From positions 434,001-498,000 of the forward strand of contig MU867073.1 of NCBI GenBank assembly GCA_033725935.1: a stretch of DNA of 64,000 bases, written 5' to 3'. Below, one piece after another: positions 34,491-45,744 of this stretch; the stretch's first letter is position 1, and the number at the start of each line of letters is the position of its first letter. The translations under genes and the position numbers were made by a program. The stretch is from Cladorrhinum sp. PSN259 (Eukaryota; Ascomycota; Sordariomycetes; Sordariales; Podosporaceae). The notes below the pieces were generated by a model. That model did not search any database. It saw only the letters and a list, made by a program, of their open reading frames with translations, and was not told the DNA's origin.

Positions 34491-36132
34491 CGTTGCTTTT
34501 GTACAAGGTGTGTCGTACGAGAGAGTTATTGTAGAGGTTTCTCGATTGGGCGGATTTTTAGCTCAGGACTTTGAACCCGAATCGGGAAGTTTTGATCTGT
34601 CGTGCCGGTAATTCGATGCGGGGATTGTGGTAACCGGACCTTCTAGAAATGCTGAATTTCAATAAGTTTCTCGTGCTTTGTCGGGTCGTATGTTGAGGGC
34701 GGGGTTTTGCGACGACTGGGTATAAAAAAACAAGGTTGGGGGTTTGATGACTTATGTAAGGAATGGCGGCGGGAGAACCGGTCTCTGTCTTGGTGGGATG
34801 TGTCAACCTGGCAAAGCGAAAGATTGGACGGCTGGGCTCACGCCACCCCGCCTGCCAGCTTTAGTGTGAGTGGGGCGTCGATCATTCTGGGGTTCTAGAA
34901 AATAAAGCTTGTTTTTTACGGCTGGTTTTTTAGAACCCTGGTTGATGGGCCCGGGGACGGCGTAAACAGAACTACCGGGCGTTATCAAAGAGATTGATTT
35001 TATGATAGGTCAACAGCCATCGAGGGTTATTTGAGGCACACCATTGGACTAGATCAAGAGTGACTGATTTCAACATGGTGGCACCGTTGGTTGTCTAGGT
35101 CGGGCTGGGGTTACATGTGCGTAGCCGGTTGGGAAATCCCGAGAGAAGAAGCATAAAGTATGGTAAGTATTATCCTAAGATGAATTGATACTTCTGATAT
35201 CTTTGAATGGTAGCCTAGACCAATCTGAAACATACCAGGTCTGCCTCGTGCTCTGTCTCAATGTCAAAGACAGGCACCCCCATCACTACAGAGTCTCAAG
35301 TGATATAGACCGCATATGTAGATTTCCGTCCCAGCTTCCTGAAAATCCTCACATGTCCTTAAATCTCAGGATCACAGCCGATTGGGCCACCAAAGATGCG
35401 TCTTTCTATCCACTTGCCCTCTCATCTGCCATTAAACCTTTTGCGTGCCTCCAGTATCCGAAGCAGTACCACCTGAACCCAATGGACGTGTCACTGCCAG
35501 CGATGTTATTTAGCACCGTATCCCCTTTGCACCCGACACCCGACAACATGACAATTGCCTGTCAATAAGGCAGGCGGGGAACTGCTTTCCCTAGAATCTC
35601 TCGCAATTCACCGGGTGCTTGCGCACTTCGCCCAACCACAACCACTATGCCACTCACCAATCTCGTCAAACGGCAACTAACCTGCACCTACTTGCTTGTT
35701 TGTTCCCCAGAAACCTTCTTGTACCTTCCGCCATTTCACTTCAAAACCTAAAGAAGTTGCAACTCGCAACTTGCGACTTGCGACTTCAAGAAAAAATCCT
35801 ACTTTGCCGATACTGCAACTGCTTCCTCTCTTCTGACGTCAAATTCGGAGCTCAAGTACCACAATATAAGGCAAGCGACATCCCAATCTCGCAAACAACA
35901 TCTGAGCGGATCGGGTAACTTTTCCTTCCTCCCGTACATTTTTGGAAGTCCAAAGTCGTAATCGACCTTCCATTCTCGTCCGAGAACAATTGCGATCAGA
36001 AACTCAAATCTCCAAATCCCCACGAGGCGGGGTCACTACCTTCATTCCCTCATCAATTGCGCCTTCTCGATCGAGGTATATCCCTAACTTAGCAGCTGAA
36101 GAGAGCAAGAAACCTCCTTCCCGGTCCCGACC
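34491..36132. other. Divergent intergenic, YPI1 and DUF726 gene
   Basis: 1.64 kb holding both promoters. The right end has a C/T/A-rich leader and a short direct repeat of GCAACTTGCGACTTGCGACTT around 35767-35789. The open frame 35185-35568 (127 codons) has no family resemblance and is not called. Confidence 0.55.
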
Positions 36133-38580
36133 ATGACGAACGCTAAAAACTTGTTCGGTGTCTTGGACGTCCAAGAAGATGTCGAGTCCCCGGTCGAGTC
36201 CCCGGTTGACTCTCCTTCTGACGAAGAGGCCCTCGAGAAGCTGGTTACATCGGCAGAGAACCCCAGTACTGGCGAGGCGGCATCGACACCGGCCGAGATG
36301 CCTCCCAACGGGCACAAAAGGCCAAACACGCCCAAGCGCGAGGCAGACCTTACCGCGTTGCTAAACGTCAACGAAAAGACTGAGGTTGTATCGCTGATGA
36401 GCAGGCTCACCGACTTAATGCAGAAGCACATCACTCTTCTGTTTGATATGATTCTTGCCGATGAAAGCTCGCCCCCGCCCATGCGTGAGAGCTCCTGGAA
36501 CAAGCTTCCTACCCATCTAAAGGACCTCACCCTGAACAAGCCAACACTTCCCACCCTAAAGGAAAACCTCAAGCCCCCCCGCCCCAAGAAAGCCGGTCGG
36601 GCCCGGGACAGACTTGAGGAGGCAACCCCGAGTATCGTTGAAATCCAGCCTCAGCCCCGAGAGCAACCCAAACTTGGTCCCCGCCAGCAGGAGCTCAAGA
36701 AGGAGGCTTTGCAGCATTTCAAGCGATGGCAGACAGCTGTACACAAGCGAGTTGGCGACATGTCCATCAAGAAGACGTCGGATTCACAGGGTTTCGTCGG
36801 TGGGGGTAAGAGGGGGTCAGCATCACATAAGAAGAGGAGGTCGACCAGTAAGTTCCATGGAAACCCCATTGGGTTACGCTCAAGCTCGAATGGAATCATA
36901 CCCACTGACACCCTGGCAGACCCTAGAATGACAAACACCGTCAATACCACTACCACTTCCAGTATCACCGTGGAAGATGACCCCGTGTTTTGGCAACTGT
37001 ACCCTCCAACGACAACGTCGCTGATCTCCATGCCGGCCGACAAGAGATGCTTGTTGCTTCATGCCATGCTTCTTCTCTTGCTTTCGCTCGAGCATTACGG
37101 CGCATACACGCGAGTGCTTCTCCTGAACCTCGCATCGTCTCTCCGACTGCCACTTCGCATTCTTACTGAGGACGAAGTGAGAGTCGCAAAGGCCTTTTCG
37201 AATGCTACCAAAGGTATTTCCATGGAAGAGCTGATGAAAAAAGCCGAAGAGAGCAAAGCATCCAGAAGAACCAAGCTTGGATTGGCGGGGGCTACCGGTC
37301 CTGCAGCAATCGGTGGTTCCGGTGGACTCCCAGCTGCTTTGTTGGCTGCTGGTGTTGGCACTATTCCTGGAAGCGGCATCGGCCTTGGTAGTGTCGCCGC
37401 AGCTGGTCTTCTCGGAGCGCTGGCCGAGAATGGTCTTATAGTGGGGGCTTGCCTTGGTATTCACGGTGCCCGGGCCGCGGGAAAGTCCATGGAGCACTAC
37501 AACAGAGAAGTCGGTGATTTCGGCTTCGTTCCGCTTTGTGGTGCTGTTGGCGAAGATCTCGAGATTGGCAGGATTGTTCCCACTGAGCGTCGTTTCCGCG
37601 TCATATTCTGCGTCGGCGGCTGGCTCGGCAAAGGTGGTGACGTTGTTAAACCCTGGCGGTGCTTGGGTGAGCAGAACGAGGTGTACGCTATTCGTTGGGA
37701 GCTCAATGGGCTCTCAAAGTTGAGTGCTGCCCTCGACACGCTGGTGAGGAGCGCGGCGTGGTCCAACGCAAAGAAGGAGATCATTGCTAGGACCAGTGAG
37801 CCCCGTTCCCTGCTCCCCAATCATGACACTGTGAGGAACGCTAACCAGCATGGGCCAGTCTATACCCGGCTGCTCGAAGACCGCTGGCCCGCCGGGCTTA
37901 TAAAAATCAGCAAGGTGGTTGACACACCCTGGATCAATGGAATGATTCGTGCCGACAAGCTTGGGAATGCTCTGGCGGATATCATCATGAGCAAGGCACA
38001 TGGTGAGCGTGGTGTTTCACTGATCGGTTATAGCATCGGTGCACGTGCCATATATGTCTGTTTGGCCACTCTGGCTGAGAGACGCGCCTTTGGCTTGGTG
38101 GAGAATGCGGTCATGATGGGAACTCCAGCGCCGTCGGAGACGGCTGTGTGGTGTGCCATGAGAAGCGTCGTCACCGGAAGGCTTGTCAACGTTTATTCGG
38201 AGAACGACTACATCCTTGGGTTCTTGTCTCGGACGAGCAGCTTTGAATATGGTGTTGCAGGACTGCAACGCATCGTTGGGATTGACAGTGTCGAGAATGT
38301 GGATATCTCTGCTAAGGTCAGTGGCCACCTCAGATACCAGTATCTCACCGGCAGCGTCCTGCAACACATCGGCTGGGAAGACATCGACAAGTCCCAAGTG
38401 GTCAATGCCGAAGCCGAAATGGCCTTTTGGGAGGACCGTATGCAAAAGCATGAGGCGATTCGGGATGGGCTCGTAAGTGGCAAGTTCAACCCTATCAAGA
38501 ATAATGAGAGCAACAAGCAGAACGAACAGGGTATCGGGCCTATCTGCACTCATAGAAAGAAGCGTAAGGGCAAGAAGTGA
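36133..38580 (+). CDS. MIL1: DUF726 / TMCO4-like protein, putative lipase (yeast Mil1)
   Basis: The frame is open over 815 codons. A segment with perfect splice signals (donor GTAAGT at 36848, CTGAC branch, CAG at 36917-36919; 72 nt) most likely is an intron. Splicing gives exons 36133-36847 and 36920-38580 and 791 aa. The first 240 residues are disordered, with acidic then basic patches. A Gly/Ala-rich hydrophobic pair (around GLPAALLAAGVGTIPGSG and VAAAGLLGALAENGLIVGA) probably enters the membrane. An alpha/beta-hydrolase domain follows with the nucleophile elbow LIGYSIGARAIY (Ser at 38032-38034). The family is conserved from yeast (Mil1, an AP-1 adaptor ligand) to human TMCO4. A lipase activity is predicted from the fold, not proven here. 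The tail ends in a basic RKKRKGKK patch. Confidence 0.87.
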   Translation: MTNAKNLFGVLDVQEDVESPVESPVDSPSDEEALEKLVTSAENPSTGEAASTPAEMPPNGHKRPNTPKREADLTALLNVNEKTEVVSLMSRLTDLMQKHITLLFDMILADESSPPPMRESSWNKLPTHLKDLTLNKPTLPTLKENLKPPRPKKAGRARDRLEEATPSIVEIQPQPREQPKLGPRQQELKKEALQHFKRWQTAVHKRVGDMSIKKTSDSQGFVGGGKRGSASHKKRRSTSKFHGNPIGLRSSSNGIIPTDTLADPRMTNTVNTTTTSSITVEDDPVFWQLYPPTTTSLISMPADKRCLLLHAMLLLLLSLEHYGAYTRVLLLNLASSLRLPLRILTEDEVRVAKAFSNATKGISMEELMKKAEESKASRRTKLGLAGATGPAAIGGSGGLPAALLAAGVGTIPGSGIGLGSVAAAGLLGALAENGLIVGACLGIHGARAAGKSMEHYNREVGDFGFVPLCGAVGEDLEIGRIVPTERRFRVIFCVGGWLGKGGDVVKPWRCLGEQNEVYAIRWELNGLSKLSAALDTLVRSAAWSNAKKEIIARTSEPRSLLPNHDTVRNANQHGPVYTRLLEDRWPAGLIKISKVVDTPWINGMIRADKLGNALADIIMSKAHGERGVSLIGYSIGARAIYVCLATLAERRAFGLVENAVMMGTPAPSETAVWCAMRSVVTGRLVNVYSENDYILGFLSRTSSFEYGVAGLQRIVGIDSVENVDISAKVSGHLRYQYLTGSVLQHIGWEDIDKSQVVNAEAEMAFWEDRMQKHEAIRDGLVSGKFNPIKNNESNKQNEQGIGPICTHRKKRKGKK

Positions 38581-39421
38581 GCTGGGGTTATTAGGCGCGT
38601 TATCGAGTATTCACACAGGGAATCACTAACCATCGGCTATGGTTCTGTCGAGGGGAGGCAAATTGGGTCATGGTTATTGTAAACAAGTTTATTAGGCGGA
38701 GGACGGTCCTGTTGATGAGATGCAAACTTTCGGATGTCTGCTCTTTCTATTCGAATTAGTATTTAGTACCTCAATTGGGGTTAGTGGCACTCTTTACAAC
38801 ACGGCCGTTTGGGCGTATCGCAATAAGATAGTTATTGTTTCTCTTTGTGATCTTGAGAGTGTTGTTGTGTGATGTGACTAGAGATTTAGGAAGTGCGTTT
38901 AAAAGGAACTTGTGATGGTGCATACCTCCAAGACCAACTAAACTCGACTCTCCCAGCCCTTTTAGTGGTATCACAAAAGAAGCTATTGATCCATGACAGG
39001 CATAATAATCTCATCCCAGTGATGGCGCTTTCCTGAGGAATTCATAATCCAGCAGTGCATCCATACACCAGAGAGATAAAACAGCTGCATTACAAGGCAT
39101 AGGGTCGCGTGAGTTATCGGGTGTTGGTATGCATACTAGGTATGCTAAAGTCTTGCTTCCTTCCCTGAGTTCCTCAAACGAAGAAAGCAACATGATCTTT
39201 CTCCCCAACTTTTCAGCCCAATTGCGCGAAGCAACGAGCATCAAGATTTGGCTCGATATCTGTTTTCAAGGACAATTCTTTTTTTTTAGCCCTCTGACCC
39301 GTTTCGATTCATAGTGGATTTCCCTCTTCGACTGATTTTTTTTCATCTTTTTTTTTCATCTCCCCTGCTTTTTCAATTCATGCTTATTGTTTTCAAGGGT
39401 TCCCACACATTGTCTCTCAAT
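38581..39421. other. Convergent intergenic between DUF726 gene and GatC-like gene
   Basis: An 841-bp spacer joining two 3' ends, with T-runs near 39280 and 39340. No gene is supported. Confidence 0.55.
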
Positions 39422-40003
39422 TTACTCTTTCACAACTTTCCCCTCCTTCCCTTCCTTCCCGCTCCTAACAACAAAGTAACCCCCAAACTTTTCGGTTGCG
39501 TTACCTAGTACGTCCCAGTTTGGCGGTACTCCCAGTTTTTTGGCTGTCTCTTGCTGTTCTTCTTCGATTTGCTTCCTGCTTGGTTTTTGACGCTGGGGGC
39601 GCTTCCACTTCCCGACCAGTTGTTCCTGTTCTAGTGCTCTGCGGATTGCCGGGTTTGAGAGCGTGATTGTTTGTTCTTGGATGCCAGCGGTAGTTTCGTC
39701 GCGGATGGAGGGCAGAGGGGGAACGTTGGAGGTGTCTATTGTTTGGATTGCGCGGACGAAGTGGAGTTGGGACTGGAGGGTTGAGAGGATGGGATTGGTG
39801 TTTGAGGGGATTGGGAGGGCGGAGAGGGTTAAAAGGTGTGCGATTGGTGGTTGTGGTTGTGATTCTTTGGAGGTAGAGGGAGAAGAAGGCGGGAGGAGGG
39901 AGCGGATCGACCAGGTTGGTTTTTGGAGGAGGGAAGCTATTGATGGTTTTGACGAGGACGTGTAATTACGAACGGAGAGCCGTTGAAAGAGGTGTGTTGA
40001 CAT
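39422..40003 (-). CDS. Mitochondrial Glu-tRNA(Gln) amidotransferase GatC-like subunit
   Basis: A single exon, 193 aa. The N-terminus (MSTHLFQRLSVRNYTSSSK) is basic, hydroxylated and free of acids, as expected of a mitochondrial presequence. The centre shows the GatC pattern: HLLTLSALPIPSNTNPILSTLQSQL, FVRAIQTIDTSNVPPL and SIRDET. The C-terminal part is charged and fungal-specific. GatC stabilises GatA/GatB; together they convert Glu-tRNA(Gln) to Gln-tRNA(Gln) for mitochondrial translation. Yeast uses GatF instead and fission yeast Gta3. This copy fits the Gta3/GatC group best, but the similarity is short. It is divergently arranged with SEC17. Confidence 0.75.
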   Translation of the reverse strand: MSTHLFQRLSVRNYTSSSKPSIASLLQKPTWSIRSLLPPSSPSTSKESQPQPPIAHLLTLSALPIPSNTNPILSTLQSQLHFVRAIQTIDTSNVPPLPSIRDETTAGIQEQTITLSNPAIRRALEQEQLVGKWKRPQRQKPSRKQIEEEQQETAKKLGVPPNWDVLGNATEKFGGYFVVRSGKEGKEGKVVKE

Positions 40004-40479
40004 TATGAAGTTGGTTTTGAAGTCGTGTGATTTTCGTGGAAATTAGTGGCTGCCGGGTCCAAAAATGAAGCTTTTCGGCTGGAAGTTGAAGGTTGATGGT
40101 TGCGATGTCAGCTCCGAGTAAACTGGGGGTGGATAGCTAGCCGTTTTGGGAAGTAGTACGGAGAGATAAATTTGGAAACGAACTGGCGCCCGCGTCATAG
40201 CTTCTGCGGCTTTGGGGCTGTGGGGGACAAGCGTTGGCCCGCCCGCGACGACGCTGGGCCCCGCCTTTTCCCAGGTGTCAAAGCCCCGTACCTGACCTTC
40301 ACCTAACGTCCCCATTATCAAACCCAATACGTGTTATACCAGGTAGCCAACACTGGCCAACACTGTCGCCTTAAATAGAAGACACGCTGTCGAATTCCGG
40401 AGACGAACTATAAAGACAATCTTTTGAACAAGACGACACTTGCAAATAGACAGACAACCGACAATAGACGACAAACAAG
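40004..40479. promoter_or_regulatory. Shared divergent promoter region, GatC-like and SEC17
   Basis: A 476-bp head-to-head spacer; both starts face away from it. It is GC-rich near 40190-40270. No specific factor site is claimed. Confidence 0.45.
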
Positions 40480-41544
40480 ATGGCTCTCGATCCCCGCGCT
40501 CTAGAGGAAAAGGTGTGCCCGAGCATGATACCTACCCCTTTAACCGACAGCTGCTGATACCGCAGGTACACAGGCGAAGAAGGCGCTTCAGGGCGCATCT
40601 GGAGGATTCAGCTTCTTTGGGGGTGGCAAGGAGGATAAGCTGCAGAATGCTGCCGAGCTGTTCATTCAGGCTGGCAACGCATACAAGATGGAGAAATTGA
40701 GTGGGTAGCCCCTTATTGCGCTTTTCATACAAAAAAGACAGCACTGACAAGTAACCGGGCCACAGACAAGGAAGCAGGAAAGGCTTTCGAGCAGGCGGCA
40801 AAGATTCACAAGGAGAGGCTTAACGAGCCCGACGATGCCGCAAATATTATGGTGGATGCCTTCAAGGTCTATAGGAAAGACGACCCCGAAAACGCTGTCA
40901 GGTGCATCAACGAGGCCATCAACCGCTATACGGCCAAGGGTAACTACCGACGAGCCGCTTCCCATAAGGAAAACGAGGGTGAGGTACTCGAGGTCGAGCT
41001 TGGGGATCGCAAGCGTGCGATGGAAGCCTACTCCAAGGCAGCGGATTGGTATGAGGGTGATGGTGCCAATGCGTGAGTGTAGCCCTGATTGATATCAACA
41101 ACATGGCGACTAACTTGGTGGCATTTTAGGTTGGCAAACAAGCTCTGGCTCAAGGTTGCCGATATTGCTGCCCTAGAGGGAGACTACTACAAGGCGATCG
41201 AGAACTTTGAGAAGGTGGCCTATGCATCTCTTGAGAACCATCTCATGAAGTACTCTGTAAAGGAGTATTTCTTCAAGGCCGGCCTCTGCATTCTTGCGAC
41301 CAAGGATATTGTCGCGGCGCGGCGCAACATCAACAACTACAGAGACAAGGATCCATCATTTGGCGGGCAAAGAGAGTTCCAGCTCCTGAGTGACTTGACC
41401 GATGCCGTAGAGCAAGGCGACCAGCAAATCTTCACTGAGAAGCTCTACGCATTTGATCAAATGAGCCGGTTGGACAAGTGGAAGACGGAGATTTTGGTGC
41501 GGATCAAGAACCAGATCGAAGACGCCGATAATGAGTTCTCTTAA
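40480..41544 (+). CDS. SEC17: Alpha-SNAP vesicular fusion protein (SEC17)
   Basis: Four exons, 40480-40512, 40574-40700, 40766-41072 and 41130-41544, code for 293 aa, the usual length. The joins read LEEK-AKKALQ, MEKL-NKEAG and GANA-LANKLW. The all-helical TPR-like fold is evident: KAFEQAAKIHKE, AASHKENEGEVLEVELGD and KRAMEAYSKAADWYEGDGA. The N-terminal FSFFGGG loop is the membrane-contacting hydrophobic loop. The C-terminus ends with KTEILVRIKNQIEDADNEFS, whose penultimate leucine-like region in the family stimulates the ATPase of NSF. Alpha-SNAP brings NSF/Sec18 to SNARE complexes for disassembly after fusion. The start is CAAGATGGCT, a strong fungal context. The second intron uses a weaker GTGGGT donor. 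Confidence 0.95.
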
Positions 41545-41889
41545 GGGGAAGTAGGGCGGTATTGGTGCTGTTTATGGCGTTTGGGACATGACGAGATGGA
41601 ACAACAATTACAGGGTTCCCCAATTGTTAGCCGCGGTATGAAATAGAGGATATTTAACGACAGTTCCCCGCTATGCTGCCAATTCTATCATTCTGTCACA
41701 TATAACCCTGAAGGTGCTTGGACGTAAGCAGCAAACCCTGATCCGGCATGTGGTCGAGGTGGGGTCTTTTCCGATAAGCGATAACACTCAACTTTTTTTG
41801 GTTTCTCTCTGAAATTTCTCGACCCCAGAGTGCCGACTGGAGGACCCTGGACTCTGCACGCCCATTGACGACCTCACGGAACCGTCAAG
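41545..41889. other. Intergenic, SEC17 3' flank and RRP12 promoter
   Basis: 345 bp with a pyrimidine-rich leader before RRP12. Nothing further is seen. Confidence 0.5.
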
Positions 41890-44800
41890 ATGGCTTCTCT
41901 CACATTAACAGAGAAGCTGGACAAGATCCGGTCGCCAAATCTCCAAAGTCAGAAACAGGTAAGGCTATCTTTGTTGTGTTAAGATTTGCTTGCAGATGGA
42001 AACTTGAGCAACGAATCATTGTTGTATGTGTGTGCCCCGACACTGACATTGTCACAGACCGCTACCATCCTCGAAGGTATCGATGCTGCCTTCAAGGCAC
42101 AGAACGAAGAACCCACCCCGACTGCCTACTTCGCCGCACTCCTCAGTCTTCTCGATAAGAAGCAACTTGTTCAACCAGTCATCTACCTACTCGATATCGT
42201 CACACCCTTTGCGCCCGAGCCCCTCCTCCGAGCCAAGTTCACCCAGATTCTCACCTTGCTGGCGCCAGTCTTTGCGCAACCTGACGCCGATGCGCCCTTG
42301 ATTAGAGCTTCGATTGGATGCCTGGAGAGTCTTTTGCTTGCCCAGGATGCGCCGGCATGGGAGCTGAGCGCCGCCGTCATCGGCCCCCGTCGCGCTGTCG
42401 GTGGTCTTCTCAGCCTCTCCCTTGATCCTCGTCCCAAGGTACGCAAGAGGGCACAAGAAGCGCTGAGAAAGATTCTCAAGAGTCCTCCCCCCAGCCCGTC
42501 GCTCGACCATCCCGTTTCGCCCATGTGCGCCGAGACCGCCATCCTCAGCTTGAAGGCCGTCGCCGAGAAAGTCGCCCAATTGAAGAAGGAGAAGAAGGCC
42601 GATGCTTCGAGCGACCCCGAGTTGATTCACGCTCTGCAGTTGGTCAAGACTGTTGCATCTGCCAGTGGTGGCTGGCCCAGCAAGAAGATTGAGTCTCTCT
42701 GCGAACTGCTTTTGGGTATTGCCCGCTCCGGAAATGAGCACATGACCATCGCTGTGTTCGACATTTTTGAGATGATTTTTGCTGGCATGGTCGACGAGGT
42801 CTCGTCTGCTAAGCTTCCCAGACTTATCGAGATCATCAAGGAACTACGTCCGGCACCCAACGATACCCAGCTTCTTCCGCCATGGATCGCCATTATTTCG
42901 AGAGCCTACGATGTCTCAGCACAGATCGAGCCAGAGGAGACTTTCCAGGGTCTGTTGGAGCCATTCAACATGGTGTCTTCATATCTTGGATCTGACTCCA
43001 AGAACATTCGCATTTCCGCCTCAGAATGCTTGGTTTCTTTCGCCATAAATTGCGTCCCTCCCCAGGTTCTCATTGAGCCTTCAATTTACGACGAGAAGGT
43101 TATTGGACAGCTCGTTAGCACAGTCGAGGGTCTTTTGACCGTCAAGTATCAGACGGCATGGCTCGAGACATTCAACGTCATTGGCGCCATGTTCGATGCC
43201 CTGCGGTGGAGAGCCGCGCCCTCCATGCTTAACCTTACCAAGAATGTCGGTGATATGCGTGGCAATGACTCTTTCCAGGGCAAGCAAGAGGCCGATGAGG
43301 TTCTCGGCAAGGCTATTCGGGCAATGGGCCCCGAGGCTGTGTTGAGCGTCCTTCCTCTGAACCTCGTCAGACCCACCAAGACTCAGCCAGGCAGAGCCTG
43401 GATGTTGCCCCTTCTTCGCGACTATACTTCTAACACCAATCTCGCGCACTTCAAGGCTGAGCTTGGCCCTGTAAGCGCTGCCATGTTCCAGCGCGTATTG
43501 GATCACGGTGGTGCACCCCGGACGATGGAGATCAAGATTTTCGAGACTGTAGTAGCGCAGATTTGGTCCATACTTCCCGGTTATTGTGACCTCCCCCTCG
43601 ATCTTATCGAAGCGTTCGACAAACCCTTCGCTGAGATGCTTACAACCCTCCTCTACGAACAGGTTGAGCTTCGGTTGGATATCTGCAGAGCGCTTAGAAC
43701 ACTTGTGGAGTCAAACCAGTCTGTGGTCTCGGCTGATGATGACGACTTGGTGCTCTTCAGCAGAATTAGCAAGGAGACTGCGGCCAAGAACTTGGAGTAT
43801 CTCGGCACTACTTTCGCCGCTGACTTCCTTGCCGTTCTCTTCAACGTTTACAGCACGACTCTTCCTCAGAAGCGGGGACCTGTCCTGCAGACCATCAACG
43901 CCTACCTCAGCATTATCCCAGCCGCCCGTCTTGTGGAAACCTTCGACCTTGTGTGCACTAAGCTTGCTGAGGCTCTGCAACAAGCTGGTGAGGGTAAGGA
44001 TAAGACTGCGGACAAGGAGAACAACCCATCGACTTCACATACCCTGATGGACCTCGTCGTCACCATGTCTATCTACCTTCCCAGAGAGAGCTTTGAGGCT
44101 CTCTTCAGAATTGCATCTCTTGTTGTCTTCAAGGATGACGATCCGCAGTTGCAGAAGAAGGCTTACAAGATGATCCCCAGATTGGCCGATTCCGAGATTG
44201 GGCAGGCCGCTTTGAAATTGAGACACGAGGAGCTTCAGCAGCTTCTCCTGTCCAGCGCCGAGAAGGTTTCGGCACCCGCCAGAAGGGAGCGTCTTGCTGC
44301 CATCTCTGCTCTGCTTCCTTACGTCCCAGACACCTCGCTCCACTTCATCCCCTCAGTTCTCTCCGAAGTCGTCATCAGCTGCAAAGAACACAACGAGAAG
44401 GCCCGCACAACTGCTTTCGACGTGTTGGTTCAGATGTGCCAGAGAATGGTGGACTCTGAGGGCTCAACTATTGACAACAGCAAGGTTCCTCATATGCCAT
44501 CGGATGCCCCTAAGGCCAAGGCTTCACTTGAGGAGTTCTTCACCATGGTCAGTGCCGGTCTTGCTGGCAGCACGCCACACATGATTTCCGCTTCGATCAC
44601 TGCTATCACTCGTATTTTGTACGAGTTCCGTGAGTCCCTGAACCCTGAGGTTATGCAGGATTTGGTACAAACTATGGACCTCTTCTTGACTTCCAACAAT
44701 CGTGAGATCGTCAAGAGCGTCCTTGGCTTCGTCAAGGTTTGCATTCTCAGCTTGCCTACTGACATGATGGTGCCCCGTCTCGCCACTCTTATTCCCAACG

Positions 44801-45744
44801 TCATGGTATGGAGTCACGAGCACAAAGGCCACTTCCGTGCCAAGGTTAAGCATATTCTTGAGAGAATGATCAGACGGTTCGGTGTTGATATCGTCATGAA
44901 GCACTGCCCCGAGGACGATAAGAAGCTCATCACTAACATTCGCAAGACCAAGGAGCGTAACAAGAGGAGAAAGGATGCCGCGAAGGAACGCGGCGAGGAT
45001 GACGGTGAGGAGGATGGCAGGAAGAAGGGCAGATTCGAGAGCGAGTACGACCAGGCGCTCTACAGCAGCGAGGATGAGGATGAGCAGTCTGACGACTCGG
45101 ATGCCGAGATGACTGGTCAGCGTCAGAAGAAGAGGGGTGCTCAGAAGGGTGGCAATGCTTATATTGTCGAGGACGAGGACGAGCCGCTTGATCTTCTGGA
45201 TCGCAATGCTCTTGCCAATATTTCATCTACGAAGCCTACCAAGCCAAAGAGCAGGACGAAAACCAAGGCCAAGACGGACTTGGATGGCAAGCTTATCCTG
45301 GGTCAGGATGAGGATGCTGGAGCTATGGATGTGGATATGGCTGGAGGTGAGGAGGAGAGCGGTGTTGGTGCCTACGTTGCCGCTCTCAGGGGTAAGGATA
45401 TTCCTGTCAGGGGTCTGCGTGGTAAGCTTAAGTGGAACCGTGGAAGGAAAAATGCGGATGAGGATAGTGATGATGAGGGGGAGATGGATATTGATGAGAG
45501 CGCTGCTAAGGCTATCAGGGAGCGGCCGGGTAATAGTAGGGGACGTGGTGGTGGCGGTAGGGGTGGACCACCTGGGCGAGGTGGCAGAGGAGGCGGTGGT
45601 GATAGAGGACGGAGTGGAAGAGGAGGAGGCCCAAGAGGTGGAAAGGGAGGTATTGCTGCTGGCAGGAGAGGATTGGGCCAGGAGAGGCAGCGAACTGGAG
45701 GACCCCAGGGTGCCAGGATTAACAAGGGAGGAAGTAGGAGGTGA
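41890..45744 (+). CDS. RRP12: Ribosome biogenesis and export factor RRP12
   Basis: Two exons, 41890-41958 and 42058-45744, give 1251 aa; the 99-nt intron is GTAAGG...CAG. The start is CAAGATGGCT. The bulk is HEAT-like helical repeats with the NUC173 domain (about 330-560: ETFQGLLEPFNMVSSYLGS, NIRISASECLVSFAI, YQTAWLETFNVIGAMFDAL). A basic/acidic segment follows (KERNKRRKDAAKERGEDD, EDEDEQSDDSD). The last 90 residues are an RGG/RGR-rich tail. Rrp12 acts in the nucleolus and nucleus in pre-40S (and pre-60S) maturation and in nuclear export with Ran. Length agrees with yeast Rrp12 (about 1230 aa). The Gly/Arg tail is an RNA-binding and arginine-methylation type sequence. Confidence 0.93.

Noticed and set aside
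35185..35568. 127-codon open frame upstream of the DUF726 gene
   Set aside because: Composition is not protein-like, there is no family motif, and it lies in the expected promoter/leader.
39422..39965. Plus-strand frame opposite the GatC-like gene
   Set aside because: A Gly/Arg-rich shadow of the real minus-strand gene, which has a presequence and GatC motifs.
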